Notes under the pieces: generated by a model | Database searches by the model: none | Seen by the model: only the letters and a program-made list of their open reading frames with translations | Told to the model about the DNA's origin: nothing | Position numbers and translations under genes: made by a program | Origin: Halanaerobium saccharolyticum | GTDB lineage: Bacteria; Bacillota; Halanaerobiia; Halanaerobiales; Halanaerobiaceae | Direction: 5' to 3' | Length of the DNA stretch: 64,000 nt | Assembly: GCF_003259895.1 (NCBI RefSeq) | Contig: NZ_QLME01000002.1 | Span: forward strand, 217,489-281,488 | Part shown: positions 26,069-34,639 of the stretch, piece by piece | How positions within the stretch are numbered: the first letter of the stretch is position 1 | Layout of the letters: each line of letters opens with the position of its first letter

Positions 26069-26155
26069 TTAAATTGGATTTTTTAAATCACTTTCAATTT
26101 AGGAAGTTGATTTAGTTAATTAAATAAACAACAAAACTATAAGGAGGAATTTTTA

Positions 26156-26512
26156 ATGGGTTACTATGATCTTAAAAAGTTAGAAAACACTGGTGAAGAC
26201 AAGACAGCCTTGGAGAAAAAACATGTTCCTTATATTCAATGTCCTGATAAAGTTCAAAAAGGCGAATATTTTGAGGTAACTGTTACTTTTGGTAAGGAAA
26301 TCACTCATCCAATGGGACCAGATCACTATATTCAATATTTTGATCTCTATGCTAATTATGCAAGTCTGGCAAGAGTAGATTTTACACCTGATATGAAAGC
26401 AGAAGCTACTCTAACACTTAAGTTAGAGGAATCCTGTGATTTAAATGTATATGCATTCTGTAATTTACATGATCACTGGGAAGGTTCCAAATCAATTGAA
26501 GTTGTAGAGTAA
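26156..26512 (+). CDS. Superoxide reductase (desulfoferrodoxin family, neelaredoxin type)
   Basis: 118 aa, the one-iron type without the N-terminal desulforedoxin domain. Active-site iron ligands are His23 in EKKHVPYI (with the preceding Glu-Lys), two His in THPMGPDHYIQYF, and Cys102 plus His105 in CNLHDHW. It reduces superoxide to peroxide without making oxygen, which the adjacent rubrerythrin can remove. ATG behind AAGGAGG; a terminator follows at 26545-26568. Confidence 0.95.
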   Translation: MGYYDLKKLENTGEDKTALEKKHVPYIQCPDKVQKGEYFEVTVTFGKEITHPMGPDHYIQYFDLYANYASLARVDFTPDMKAEATLTLKLEESCDLNVYAFCNLHDHWEGSKSIEVVE

Positions 26513-26544
26513 AAAAACATATAATTTAATCTAAGTATTTAAAT

Positions 26545-26568
26545 GCCGCCCCTAGTGGGCGGTTTTTT
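26545..26568 (+). terminator. Terminator of rubrerythrin/superoxide reductase unit
   Basis: CCGCCC (26546-26551) pairs with GGGCGG (26557-26562), 5-nt loop, T6 tail. GC-rich and strong. Confidence 0.9.
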
Positions 26569-26598
26569 GTAGTTTTAAAGAGAAAATTTAAAAAAAGA

Positions 26599-26627
26599 TT
26601 TACAAAATCAAAATAATCTGTTATACT
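26599..26627 (+). promoter_or_regulatory. Promoter of psuK-psuG
   Basis: TTTACA (26599-26604), 17-nt spacer, TATACT (26622-26627). It starts a transcript about 35-50 nt before the psuK coding region. Confidence 0.78.
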
Positions 26628-26669
26628 TAATTTAAACTAAAATTTAGTTACTTAAATAAATATTTAAAA

Positions 26670-27818
26670 ATGGAGGTGCTGGCAATAGATAAGTTAACTG
26701 AAAGGGAGAAGGAAGTTCTGGAACTAATCAAAAAAGATGCCACAGTCAGCAGAGAAGAAATAGCAGATCAGCTTGCTATTTCTGAATCGGCTGTAGGTAC
26801 TTATATTCATCACTTGAGCAGCAAGGGCTATCTTCTGGGCCGGGGATATATTACTGCTCCCGAAAAAAAGGTTGTTGTTGTGGGAGGGGCTAATCTTGAT
26901 ATCAAGGGTTACAGTCCCAATTATATCAAAGGAAGTTCCAGCCCGGGCTGGATAGAAGAAAGTTCTGGTGGTGTTGGGAGAAATATTGCAGAAGATCTGG
27001 CGCTTCTGGGTCAGGAAGTAGTTTTACTGACCACAATCAGCAGTGATCACTTTGGTCAAAAATTAAAAGAAGAAACAAAAGATGTAGGGGTTGATATTTC
27101 ACATTTTAAAATCACCTCAGCTCAGGAGTATAAAACTGGAGTTTATCTTGCCCACCTTGATCAAAATGGAGATTTAATCGGAGCTGTAAATGATATGCGG
27201 ATTTTAAAAGAAATTGACCGTAATTATCTGCAGGAAAAGAGAAAAATCATTGAAACTTCAGCTATGATTATTTTTGATACAAATTTAGAGCAGAGTACTA
27301 TTAACTTTTTAGTTGAGCTCTGTTCAGAAAAGAAAATGACAAAAATTGCTGATGCAGTTTCAGTCGAAAAAGCGCTTAAATTAAAGGGTAAGTTAGAATC
27401 TCTTGATTATCTAAGAGGGAATCTGGATGAAATCGAAGTAGCAATGGATATTGTAAAAATTGAAGAAACTGAGAAAGCTCAAAAATTAGAGATTGTTGAT
27501 AGAATTGATCGGATTAAGAATTATTACGAAAAGAATCAATATCTGCCGGAACTTGTGATTAGTGCGGGTAAAGATGGTGCTTATTATATCAGCCGTCAGG
27601 ACGGTAAAGTAAAATTAAAACACTTTAATGCAGTAGAAATTAACAGTGAAGAAATTGTCGAAACAACTGGGGCTGGAGATGCACTTACAGCCGGTCTAGC
27701 AGCAGGAATTATGAATAAATATTCTGTCGCAGAAGCAATTGAACTGGGGATTAAGGCATCTGCTCTGACGGTAAAATCGGAACTGACATGTAATCCTGAT
27801 CTGGCTGAACTAAAATAA
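26670..27818 (+). CDS. psuK: HTH-containing PfkB-family sugar kinase, probable pseudouridine kinase
   Basis: About 380 aa. Residues 8-60 form a winged-helix HTH ([27 protein letters not shown]...). From about 65 a PfkB/ribokinase domain follows: [28 protein letters not shown] and the C-terminal ATTGAGD-type motif [17 protein letters not shown]. With psuG next door it should phosphorylate pseudouridine, and the HTH may let it sense or regulate. The start is uncertain. ATG 26670 has no ribosome site, while a perfect GGAGGTG at 26672-26678 lies after it and points to an in-frame ATA at 26685, a very rare initiator. No ATG, GTG or TTG fits that site. Confidence 0.88.
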   Translation: MEVLAIDKLTEREKEVLELIKKDATVSREEIADQLAISESAVGTYIHHLSSKGYLLGRGYITAPEKKVVVVGGANLDIKGYSPNYIKGSSSPGWIEESSGGVGRNIAEDLALLGQEVVLLTTISSDHFGQKLKEETKDVGVDISHFKITSAQEYKTGVYLAHLDQNGDLIGAVNDMRILKEIDRNYLQEKRKIIETSAMIIFDTNLEQSTINFLVELCSEKKMTKIADAVSVEKALKLKGKLESLDYLRGNLDEIEVAMDIVKIEETEKAQKLEIVDRIDRIKNYYEKNQYLPELVISAGKDGAYYISRQDGKVKLKHFNAVEINSEEIVETTGAGDALTAGLAAGIMNKYSVAEAIELGIKASALTVKSELTCNPDLAELK

Positions 27819-27840
27819 ACTACAATATGGAGGTAATATA

Positions 27841-28758
27841 ATGAAAAACTTAGAAAAATATTTAGAAATTAAAGATGAGGTTAAAGAGGCACTTGCAGCT
27901 GGCAAACCGGTTGTGGCCTTAGAATCTACAATTATAGCTCACGGGATGCCCTATCCACAAAATATAGAAACAGCATTGGAAATTGAAGATATTATTAGAG
28001 ACAATGGTGCGGTTCCAGCTACAATTGGAATTATTGACGGTAAAATAAAAATTGGTTTAACTAAAAAAGAAGTTGAGTTTTTAGGTGAATCAGACGAAGT
28101 AATCAAAGTCAGCCGCCGTGATCTACCGGTAGTTCTGGCCGAGAAAAAGCATGGTGCAACTACTGTTGCCGGGACAATGATTGCAGCTGACCTGGCTGGA
28201 ATTAAGATTTTTGTGACCGGTGGAGTTGGAGGAGTACACCGGGGAGCCGAAAAAAGTTTTGATGTTTCTGCTGATTTAGAGGAATTAAAAAAGACTTCAG
28301 TTGCTGTAATTGCAGCAGGAGCTAAATCAATACTTGATCTTGGTTTGACCCTGGAAAAATTGGAAAGCTTTGGAGTTCCTGTTCTGGGTTATCAGACAGA
28401 AGAACTGCCGGCATTTTACAGCCGTCACAGCGGATTTAACTGTGACTATAAATTGGAGAGTCCGGAGCATACAGCAGATATTTTAAAAGCAAAGTGGGAA
28501 CTTGGATTAGAAGGTGGAGTTTTAATTGCCAATCCTGTTCCAGAAGCAGATGAAATTGAATACTCTGTAATCAACGAAAAGATTGAGCAGGCATTAGCAG
28601 AAGCAGAAGAGCAGGGAATTAGCGGTAAAAAATTGACTCCCTTCTTACTGGATAGAATTAAAGAAATTACAGATGGCCAGAGTTTAGAAACCAATATTGC
28701 TCTGGTTAGAAATAATGCAGTAGTTGGTGCGAAAATAGCAAAAGCTTTTTCCAATTAA
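27841..28758 (+). CDS. psuG: Pseudouridine-5'-phosphate glycosidase
   Basis: 305 aa. Cleaves pseudouridine-5'-phosphate C-C bond to uracil and ribose-5-P. Family segments are [17 protein letters not shown] (catalytic Glu), [37 protein letters not shown] (catalytic Lys), [23 protein letters not shown] and [14 protein letters not shown] behind GGAGG, 22 nt after psuK; the two form an operon for using pseudouridine released by RNA decay. A hairpin inside the inverted-repeat element at 28765-28884 can end the transcript. Confidence 0.95.
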   Translation: MKNLEKYLEIKDEVKEALAAGKPVVALESTIIAHGMPYPQNIETALEIEDIIRDNGAVPATIGIIDGKIKIGLTKKEVEFLGESDEVIKVSRRDLPVVLAEKKHGATTVAGTMIAADLAGIKIFVTGGVGGVHRGAEKSFDVSADLEELKKTSVAVIAAGAKSILDLGLTLEKLESFGVPVLGYQTEELPAFYSRHSGFNCDYKLESPEHTADILKAKWELGLEGGVLIANPVPEADEIEYSVINEKIEQALAEAEEQGISGKKLTPFLLDRIKEITDGQSLETNIALVRNNAVVGAKIAKAFSN

Positions 28759-28764
28759 TCCAGG

Positions 28765-28884
28765 TACCGTTAACCACCCGATTTATGTCAACAATTGTCG
28801 AAAGCCACCGTTAATCCGGTGGTTTTTCGTGATTTAAGAGCATTTTTGACAAAAGACGACATAAATCGGGTGGTTCCCGGTAGG
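28765..28884. repeat. About 120-bp nested inverted-repeat element with internal terminator
   Basis: The outer arms share an exact 18-bp inverted match, AACCACCCGATTTATGTC (28772-28789) with its reverse complement (28859-28876). Extra matching blocks lie outside (TACCG) and inside (TTGTC). In the centre GCCACCG (28804-28810) pairs with CGGTGG (28817-28822) and is followed by TTTTT, an intrinsic terminator for psuG. A small MITE-like insertion that supplies a terminator is a reasonable reading; no transposase is present and no target duplication was identified. Confidence 0.65.
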
Positions 28885-28924
28885 AGAAAGTAATAGTAAA
28901 TTTATAATTTGTAAATTTACTTAA

Positions 28925-28953
28925 TTGATATAAAAAGTTTGTTGTGATAATAT
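28925..28953 (+). promoter_or_regulatory. Promoter of the peptide-type ABC operon
   Basis: TTGATA (28925-28930), 17-nt spacer, TAATAT (28948-28953), 43 nt before the first permease gene. Confidence 0.65.
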
Positions 28954-28995
28954 TAGTTAAAAGATATAGAGATGTCATAATCAGGAAGTGAAAAA

Positions 28996-29940
28996 ATGCG
29001 GAATTATATAATAAAAAGAATACTACTTTTGATTCCAATAATATTTATTGTAGCTGTAATTGCCTTTTTTATTACAAATTTAATGCCTGGAGATCCGGTC
29101 AGAGTTATTCTCGGTAATATGGCTACAGAGTCAGAGGTAGCAAGACTGGAACAAACTTTAGGACTTGATCAGCCGCTCATTGTGAGATTTTTTAGATGGC
29201 TGGCTAATATAATGAGGGGTGATTTTGGTGACTCACTTTATTTAAATGCCCCGGTGGCAGAAGTTTTAATCAAGCGGCTGCGGCCAACATTTTTAATTGC
29301 TATTCTGGCTGAGATTTTAGGGATTGCTGGTGGTATGCTGCTGGGAATTCTGGCAGCAGTTAAACACAGAAAATTTTTAGATCAGTTTTCAATTACTCTT
29401 TCACTTTTCGGAATTTCGATTCCCAGTTTCTGGCTGGCTTTAATGCTGATGTATCTTTTTTCCGTAAGACTGGGTTGGTTTCCGGTAAGCGGCTATGAGC
29501 CCTTTGCAGAAGCTGGATTTGGAACTTTAAGATATATAATTTTGCCGGCGGTAACACTGGCTTTTATGCAGGCTGGTTTGATAGCCCGGATGACCCGAAG
29601 TGCTATGCTGGACACACTTAAACAGGATTATATTAGAACCGCAAAAAGTAAAGGCCTGTCAACTAAAAGTATAGTTTTTAAACACGCACTTAAAAATTCT
29701 ATGATGCCGGTGATTACAGTAATTGGTCATAACTTTGCAGTGCTGCTTGGAGGAACCTGGATTGTAGAAACAATTTTTGTGATACCAGGTACTGGTTTTA
29801 TGGCAATCAATGCAATTATGCGCCGTGATATCCCTGTAATTCAGGCTTCGATTATTTTTGTGGCAGTAATTTATATAATTTTAAATTTATTTGTGGATTT
29901 AAGTTATGCTTTTTTAAACCCAAAAATTCGTTATAATTAA
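28996..29940 (+). CDS. Peptide/nickel-type ABC transporter permease (DppB/OppB family)
   Basis: 314 aa, six transmembrane helices. The N-terminus YIIKRILLLIPIIFIV and NLMPGDPVRVILG, the GFGT-free loop, and the EAA-type cytoplasmic loop ARMTRSAMLDTLKQDYIRTAKSKGLS (interaction site with ATPase) are typical of DppB. First gene of a permease-permease-binding protein operon. Substrate probably a peptide or related oligomer taken up across the inner membrane; nickel or glycoside uptake is possible in this family. Confidence 0.9.
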   Translation: MRNYIIKRILLLIPIIFIVAVIAFFITNLMPGDPVRVILGNMATESEVARLEQTLGLDQPLIVRFFRWLANIMRGDFGDSLYLNAPVAEVLIKRLRPTFLIAILAEILGIAGGMLLGILAAVKHRKFLDQFSITLSLFGISIPSFWLALMLMYLFSVRLGWFPVSGYEPFAEAGFGTLRYIILPAVTLAFMQAGLIARMTRSAMLDTLKQDYIRTAKSKGLSTKSIVFKHALKNSMMPVITVIGHNFAVLLGGTWIVETIFVIPGTGFMAINAIMRRDIPVIQASIIFVAVIYIILNLFVDLSYAFLNPKIRYN

Positions 29941-29951
29941 GGGGTAATAAA

Positions 29952-30794
29952 TTGCTTTTTTTAAAAAGATATAAAAAATATGAGCATCCGTATATTACAG
30001 CATCGATAATCATCTTAATTTTTTTAGTATTTTTAAGTCTATTTGCTCCGGTACTTACAGATTATAGCCCTGTAAGGAACAATGCCCGCAACAGACTGCA
30101 GCCTCCTTCCAGGGAACATCTGCTGGGAACAGATCAATTTGGGCGAGATATCTTTACCCGTATTCTTTATGGTATTCGGACCTCGATGCAGGTTGGACTG
30201 GCAGTTGTGCTCCTGACCGTAATTTTTGGCGGTGTTGTTGGGGTGGCAGCCGGATATTATTCGCAAATTGACAGGGTGGTTATGCGTATTTTGGATGCAA
30301 TGATGGCTTTTCCAGGTATAATTATTGCGATTTCACTTGCTGCTATCTGGGGAGCAGGAAAATTGAATATTATTCTGGCTTTATCTTTTGCCTATTTTCC
30401 AAAAATGGCAAGGATTGTTCGCAGCTCGGTAATTTCAATTAAGGATCTGGATTATGTAGATTCAGCTCGGGCAGCAGGAGCTAAAGATTCAAGAATTATA
30501 GTTAAGTATATTCTTAAAAATTCGGCATCTCCGATTATGGTTCAGGCTACTTTTAATTTTGCTTTAGCCATTCTGGATGAGGCGGCACTCAGTTTTTTGG
30601 GGGTCGGTATTATGCCACCTGCTCCAAGTTTGGGAGCCATGGTTACAGATGCCAGGACATATATGGTAGTTGCACCCTGGATGATATTAGCACCAGGAAT
30701 TATGATTGTACTTGCAGTGCTGTCTTTAAATTTATTGGGAGATGGTCTGCGCGATTTGTTGGATCCGCATTTAAAAAATACATTCCAAAAATAA
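29952..30794 (+). CDS. Peptide/nickel-type ABC transporter permease (DppC/OppC family)
   Basis: 280 aa, partner permease. Seen: LLGTDQFGRDIFTRILYGIRTSMQVGL (DppC signature) near residues 54-80, AARSAGAKDSRIIVKYILKNS-like EAA loop (DSARAAGAKDSRIIVKYIL), and LDEAALSFLGVGIMPPAPSLGAMV. TTG start 29952 behind GGGG, 11 nt after dppB-like stop. Would pair with the DppB-like protein to form the channel. Confidence 0.9.
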   Translation: MLFLKRYKKYEHPYITASIIILIFLVFLSLFAPVLTDYSPVRNNARNRLQPPSREHLLGTDQFGRDIFTRILYGIRTSMQVGLAVVLLTVIFGGVVGVAAGYYSQIDRVVMRILDAMMAFPGIIIAISLAAIWGAGKLNIILALSFAYFPKMARIVRSSVISIKDLDYVDSARAAGAKDSRIIVKYILKNSASPIMVQATFNFALAILDEAALSFLGVGIMPPAPSLGAMVTDARTYMVVAPWMILAPGIMIVLAVLSLNLLGDGLRDLLDPHLKNTFQK

Positions 30795-30806
30795 AGAGGT
30801 GGAAAA

Positions 30807-32387
30807 ATGAGAAAAGAAATAAAGATTACTTCAATTGTTGTGCTGGTATTAGTTTTTTCACTATTGTTAAGCGGCAGTGTGCTGGCTCAGGAAGAGGACC
30901 GTTATGGTGGTACACTTAATGCTGCACTTCAGATGTCAGTAGCACATCTTGATAGTGACAATTCTACTGATTCGATGATTACAGCGATGATGAACCATGT
31001 TTATGAGGGCCTTTTTGAATTCGATGAGAATTTAAACTTAGTGCCCCACCTGGCAGAAAGCTATCAGGTAGGAGAAGATGGTTTAGTTTATGAAGTTAAG
31101 TTAAGAGAAAATGTAATGATGCATAATGGTCAGACTATGGATGCTGACGATGTGGTTGCTTCCTTTAGAAGATGGCTGGAGCTGAATAATGGCGGCCAGC
31201 TGGTTGCTCCATATTTTGATCAGGTGGAAAAAATTGATCAATTCAATGTTCGTTTTACTTTTGAAGAAGCCTATGCTCCATTTTTAAATATTCTGGCTTC
31301 ACCGGTTTCCAATCAGAAGTTTGTGGTGAGAGCAGAGGAAGTTGTAGAAGAATTTGGTAGTGATGTTATTGACAGGCATGTTGGTACTGGACCCTATAAG
31401 TATGAGGAATGGGTACCTGATCAAAAACTGACCCTGACTCGTTTTGAAGATTATACCCCTAGTTCACGAGAAGGATCATTTTTTGCAGGTGAGCGAATTC
31501 CATATTTAGATAAAATAGTTTTTAACTTTATACCTGATGCTCAGGTTAGAGTTTCTGGAGTTCAAACAGGACAGTTCCACTTTGCGGAAGAGGTTCCGAG
31601 AGATCAGTATCAGATTTTTGAGATGGATCAGAATATAAAAAATGAAATCATTTATCCTGACCGGATGTCAATGCTGATTTTCAATAATGCAGAACCACCA
31701 TTTGATAATAAGTATGCACGTCGGGCAATTGCCTATGCTCTAGATTTTGAAGAGCTGGGTTATGCAATGATTGGTGATCAACAGTTCTGGCGTCTGGAAC
31801 CGGCTCTGCATGAAGATGGGAACCCCTGGCATGTTCCTGATGCAGGTGAAGGTATTTACGGAGTTTATGATCCGGAAAAGGCTAAAGAGCTGCTTGATCG
31901 GGCAGGTTATGATGGTCAGCCGCTTGTTATTTTAAGTGGTCAGGATAATCAGATGGAAAGACAGGGAGCAATTGCAATTCAGGATCAGTTAGAAAAGATT
32001 GGAATTGAGGTTGAGCTGCAGTTATTTGACCGTCCAACTGTAGTAGAGAGAAGATCTAGGGAGGAAGGATGGCATATGCACCTTTCCCCATTTATAAAAG
32101 TAGTCCCCGATCCTCAGATTCATGAAGGCTGGACCGGGACCAATAAATGGATCAGCAACTGGGATAGTGAAGACTCAAGACAGATGGATCAGATTTTTGC
32201 AGAAATGCTGAAAGAGGTCGATCAGGAGAAGAGATATGAGATTGTCGAAAGAATGCAGGCTGAACTCTGGGATTCTGTCCCTTACTTTAACATTTTAGAT
32301 TACAGCCGCCTGCATATTAGGAGAACAGAACTTAAAAACTTCCAGGCAGGCTGGCAGCCGTTCTTCTGGAATACCTACCTGGAGTAA
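30807..32387 (+). CDS. Periplasmic substrate-binding protein, SBP_bac_5 family
   Basis: 526 aa. A Sec signal peptide (VVLVLVFSLLLSGSVLA, cleavage before QEED) without a lipobox cysteine means a soluble periplasmic protein, which fits an organism with an outer membrane. The family 5 fold is clear: GGTLNAAL, VYEGLFEFDENLNLVPHLAESY, YEVKLRENVMMHNGQTMDADDVVASFRRW, VGTGPYKYEEW, ARRAIAYALDFEELGYAM, YDPEKAKELLDRAGYDG. It binds peptides or similar ligands for the two permeases upstream. No ATPase gene follows; the operon ends at a strong terminator. Confidence 0.92.
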   Translation: MRKEIKITSIVVLVLVFSLLLSGSVLAQEEDRYGGTLNAALQMSVAHLDSDNSTDSMITAMMNHVYEGLFEFDENLNLVPHLAESYQVGEDGLVYEVKLRENVMMHNGQTMDADDVVASFRRWLELNNGGQLVAPYFDQVEKIDQFNVRFTFEEAYAPFLNILASPVSNQKFVVRAEEVVEEFGSDVIDRHVGTGPYKYEEWVPDQKLTLTRFEDYTPSSREGSFFAGERIPYLDKIVFNFIPDAQVRVSGVQTGQFHFAEEVPRDQYQIFEMDQNIKNEIIYPDRMSMLIFNNAEPPFDNKYARRAIAYALDFEELGYAMIGDQQFWRLEPALHEDGNPWHVPDAGEGIYGVYDPEKAKELLDRAGYDGQPLVILSGQDNQMERQGAIAIQDQLEKIGIEVELQLFDRPTVVERRSREEGWHMHLSPFIKVVPDPQIHEGWTGTNKWISNWDSEDSRQMDQIFAEMLKEVDQEKRYEIVERMQAELWDSVPYFNILDYSRLHIRRTELKNFQAGWQPFFWNTYLE

Positions 32388-32444
32388 AACATCTGTACCA
32401 GGTACTTGTAAATTGTTGGAAATGATTAAAATTGCATAAATAAT

Positions 32445-32494
32445 AAAAGCAGCAGTTTTGAGGAAAGTTAAAACCTCCTGACTGCTGCTTTTTT
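32445..32494. terminator. Bidirectional terminator
   Basis: AAAAGCAGCAG (32445-32455) pairs with CTGCTGCTTTT (32482-32492), with an inner GAGG/CCTC stem. A's on the left and T's on the right let it work for both the ABC operon and the convergent permease genes. Confidence 0.88.
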
Positions 32495-32501
32495 AATATT
32501 A

Positions 32502-32541
32502 TATTTGGAAATAAATGGGCCTGTAAACGGTAGCTGCACAC
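32502..32541. repeat. 40-bp dispersed repeat, copy A
   Basis: Matches 34640-34679 at 32 of 40 positions in the same orientation; shared blocks are ATTTGGAAA, GTAAACGGTAG and TGCACA. It touches the stop codon of the convergent permease gene. Confidence 0.6.
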
Positions 32542-33077
32542 TATTCCGCTTTTGGTATTTTATAACCAATTCTGGTGAAGAAATTACCTAAAATAATTGA
32601 ACTGATAATTACCAGTGGTAGTGAAACCCCGATTCTGATTGCAGTAAACTTAATTCCAAGTATTGAAGCTTCCATAATGCTCATCGGAATCATCACCAGT
32701 GAGGCAGCGGTAACATAGGTAAAGATGGAAGAATAATTTGCTCCCTTATGGTATAAAGTATTTGCTACCGGGAAGGCAACAAAGGTTCCCCCAACAGTAG
32801 TAGCTGCCAGCAAAATTGCATAAATGTATTTTTTAAAGCCGGAAGTATGGCCGAAGTTATTTTCGATACTTTCTCTGCTGACCCAGACATCAAATAAACC
32901 GATCAGAATAAAAGCTGGTGGTAAAATTGAAATCATATCCCGGGCAAAAATCATAAAATTAGAACCGATTCTGGCTCCGAGATCAAAATTTAAAAAATAT
33001 GATCCGATAATAAAGGCCACAAAAACTGTAAATATAAGATAATTCCACCTGTTTATTTTCTTTTTGTTTTTAGCCAT
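32541..33077 (-). CDS. ArsP/DUF318-type permease, second half (split gene)
   Basis: 178 aa with about five transmembrane helices. SILPPAFILIGLFDVWV, the TTVGGTFVAFPVANTLYHKGANYSS turn and FTYVTAASLVMIPMSIMEASILG resemble one half of DUF318 (ArsP_1) permeases, which consist of two such halves in about 300-350 aa. The gene overlaps the end of the partner half by one base (ATG/stop at 33077), so both are co-translated. Substrate unknown: organoarsenical, metal or sulfur species efflux are known or proposed for relatives. Confidence 0.65.
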   Translation of the reverse strand: MAKNKKKINRWNYLIFTVFVAFIIGSYFLNFDLGARIGSNFMIFARDMISILPPAFILIGLFDVWVSRESIENNFGHTSGFKKYIYAILLAATTVGGTFVAFPVANTLYHKGANYSSIFTYVTAASLVMIPMSIMEASILGIKFTAIRIGVSLPLVIISSIILGNFFTRIGYKIPKAE

Positions 33078-33559
33078 TAGACTAACACCTCTCCGTATAA
33101 GACTCCTGTAGCAACAGCGATTAAGGCCGAAATGATAAAGCCGGCAATATTACGCCAGATAGTTGCTTTAATTCCGAAATATTCTTTTTCTACCGGATAA
33201 GTCGCAACTCCAACAAGCATTAAAGTTGTAATAAAGGCAGCAACAACCATGTAATTAACTCCCCTGGAAACTAAAATTCCTGCCAGTGGATAGGCAATAA
33301 AACCGGGCATCATAGTAATAGAGCCGATGATCAGCCCCATAATAAGACCGACAAAGGGAGCCTGTCCCCCGAGATAATTAATGATAAACTGATCCGAAAT
33401 TAATAAAATAAATGACAAAATAATCAATAACTTAAGATAGGTACCCAGAATTTTAGAAAATTTCTTCCAGCCAATCTTTAAGCCTTTAATAGTTTTTTCG
33501 CGATCTGCAAAAAATGAAATTAAGACTGCAATACCTGCAATGTAATAAAGTGTGTACAT
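33077..33559 (-). CDS. ArsP/DUF318-type permease, first half (split gene)
   Basis: 160 aa, four to five transmembrane helices. GLIMGLIIGSITMMPGFIAYPLAGILVSRGVNYMVVAAFITTLMLVG mirrors the P-F-x-A-Y/GANY...FVTAASLV block of the other half, as expected for inverted-repeat permeases. A basic cytoplasmic stretch (FADREKTIKGLKIGWKKFSK) separates the first two helices. First gene of the two-gene unit; a CsoR/CstR-like palindrome at 33578-33594 lies 18 nt before the start codon. The split into two proteins is seen in several clostridial relatives (inference from memory). Confidence 0.65.
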   Translation of the reverse strand: MYTLYYIAGIAVLISFFADREKTIKGLKIGWKKFSKILGTYLKLLIILSFILLISDQFIINYLGGQAPFVGLIMGLIIGSITMMPGFIAYPLAGILVSRGVNYMVVAAFITTLMLVGVATYPVEKEYFGIKATIWRNIAGFIISALIAVATGVLYGEVLV

Positions 33560-33577
33560 TATTTTCCCTCCCTGATA

Positions 33578-33594
33578 ATACCCTCATGGGGTAT
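33578..33594. promoter_or_regulatory. CsoR/CstR-type operator palindrome
   Basis: ATACCCTCATGGGGTAT is a perfect 6-5-6 inverted repeat (ATACCC / GGGTAT). This matches the G/C-tract operators of the CsoR family (copper-sensing CsoR, persulfide-sensing CstR). It sits directly upstream of the split permease genes. The regulator gene is not in the window; the assignment is inferred from the motif. Confidence 0.6.
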
Positions 33595-33704
33595 CTTTGT
33601 AGTAATCATATGATTAAAACAGCAGAAAAAAAGTAAAGCAGATAACAATTTTGTAAATTATATTTAAAAAATGCGATATTATTCTCAAAATGAACCTTAA
33701 GAGC

Positions 33705-33733
33705 TTGTTTAAAAACCCCAATTGTATTATAAT
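33705..33733 (+). promoter_or_regulatory. Promoter of secreted Asn/Lys-rich protein gene
   Basis: TTGTTT (33705-33710), 17-nt spacer, perfect TATAAT (33728-33733), 35 nt before the ATG. Confidence 0.75.
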
Positions 33734-33767
33734 TAAACATAGAATAGAAAAAGGGGGTAATAAAAAA

Positions 33768-34577
33768 ATGAAGAAGAAATTAAGTATCTTATTGATCATA
33801 ACAGTAATGCTTTTTGCCTTTGTACCTGCCTTAACACTGGCTCAGGATGAAGAAACAGCAGTAGAAGAGGAAACCGATCAAATTTCTACAGAATTAGAAG
33901 AAATTTTAGCAGCAGATTATGCAACTGTGGAAGAGTACTTGGCTGCTTTAGAAGAAAATGAAATGCTTTCAACTGTTGAAAAAATAACCTTAGAGAAAAA
34001 ATTGAGCTCATATGAGGAAAATTTAAGTATGGACAGCATAACTTCAGTTGTTGACAAAGTATTAAACAAAGAAATTGATCTGGGACAGGGCTTTGTGATC
34101 TTAAATAATTTAGAAGAGAGCACAGTAAATGGTTATGACGAGGAAAAGGCTTTAGAAATGATCAATAGTTATCAGAATCAGGAAAACTCCGGTCACTTGG
34201 CTTTCCAGACCGCTCTGGAGCTGCGCAAGTTGAGCCGTGAAGATCTATCTGGAGAACAAACAGATGCCTTTTCTGAGCAGATAGCTGCTATTATTGAAGA
34301 AAACGGAGAGATTCAGACTTCTGAATTAAAACAGCTGGCAGCAGAATATAGAAAAGAAGCCAGAGAAGAGGGAAGAGAGCAGAGAAAAATCGCTAAATCT
34401 GAAAAGGGAAATTCAGCTTCCGAAAATGCTTTAGAAAATGGGAACCCCAATAAAGCAGCAGATAAAGATCAAAATAAAGATAATAAAGGTAAAGGTAATT
34501 CCAATAATTCAAAAGCAAAAGACAAGAGTAATGGTAACTCTTCAGGAAAATCTTCAAATTCCAATGCAAAAAATTAG
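33768..34577 (+). CDS. Secreted protein with helical body and Asn/Lys/Ser-rich tail, function unknown
   Basis: 269 aa. A signal peptide (MKKKLSILLIITVMLFAFVPALTLA, cut before QDEE) directs export. The acidic helical body (about 30-210) is followed by a Lys/Arg/Glu helix (AEYRKEAREEGREQRKIAK) and a disordered tail of about 50 residues made mostly of Asn, Lys, Ser and Gly. No family was recognised. The frame opens at 33690, but GGGGG at 33754-33758 and the signal peptide fix ATG 33768. It may sit in the periplasm or at the surface; the tail could bind acidic polymers (inference). Own promoter and terminator. Confidence 0.7.
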   Translation: MKKKLSILLIITVMLFAFVPALTLAQDEETAVEEETDQISTELEEILAADYATVEEYLAALEENEMLSTVEKITLEKKLSSYEENLSMDSITSVVDKVLNKEIDLGQGFVILNNLEESTVNGYDEEKALEMINSYQNQENSGHLAFQTALELRKLSREDLSGEQTDAFSEQIAAIIEENGEIQTSELKQLAAEYRKEAREEGREQRKIAKSEKGNSASENALENGNPNKAADKDQNKDNKGKGNSNNSKAKDKSNGNSSGKSSNSNAKN

Positions 34578-34579
34578 AT

Positions 34580-34620
34580 AATTCCAATCCTCACTTTAAA
34601 CGGTGGGGAATTTTATTTTT
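34580..34620 (+). terminator. Terminator after the secreted protein gene
   Basis: CCTCAC (34589-34594) pairs with GTGGGG (34603-34608, one G-U) with outer AATTCC/GGAATT pairing, followed by TTTTATTTTT. Confidence 0.7.
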
Positions 34621-34639
34621 GGAAGGATTTTATAAAAAT

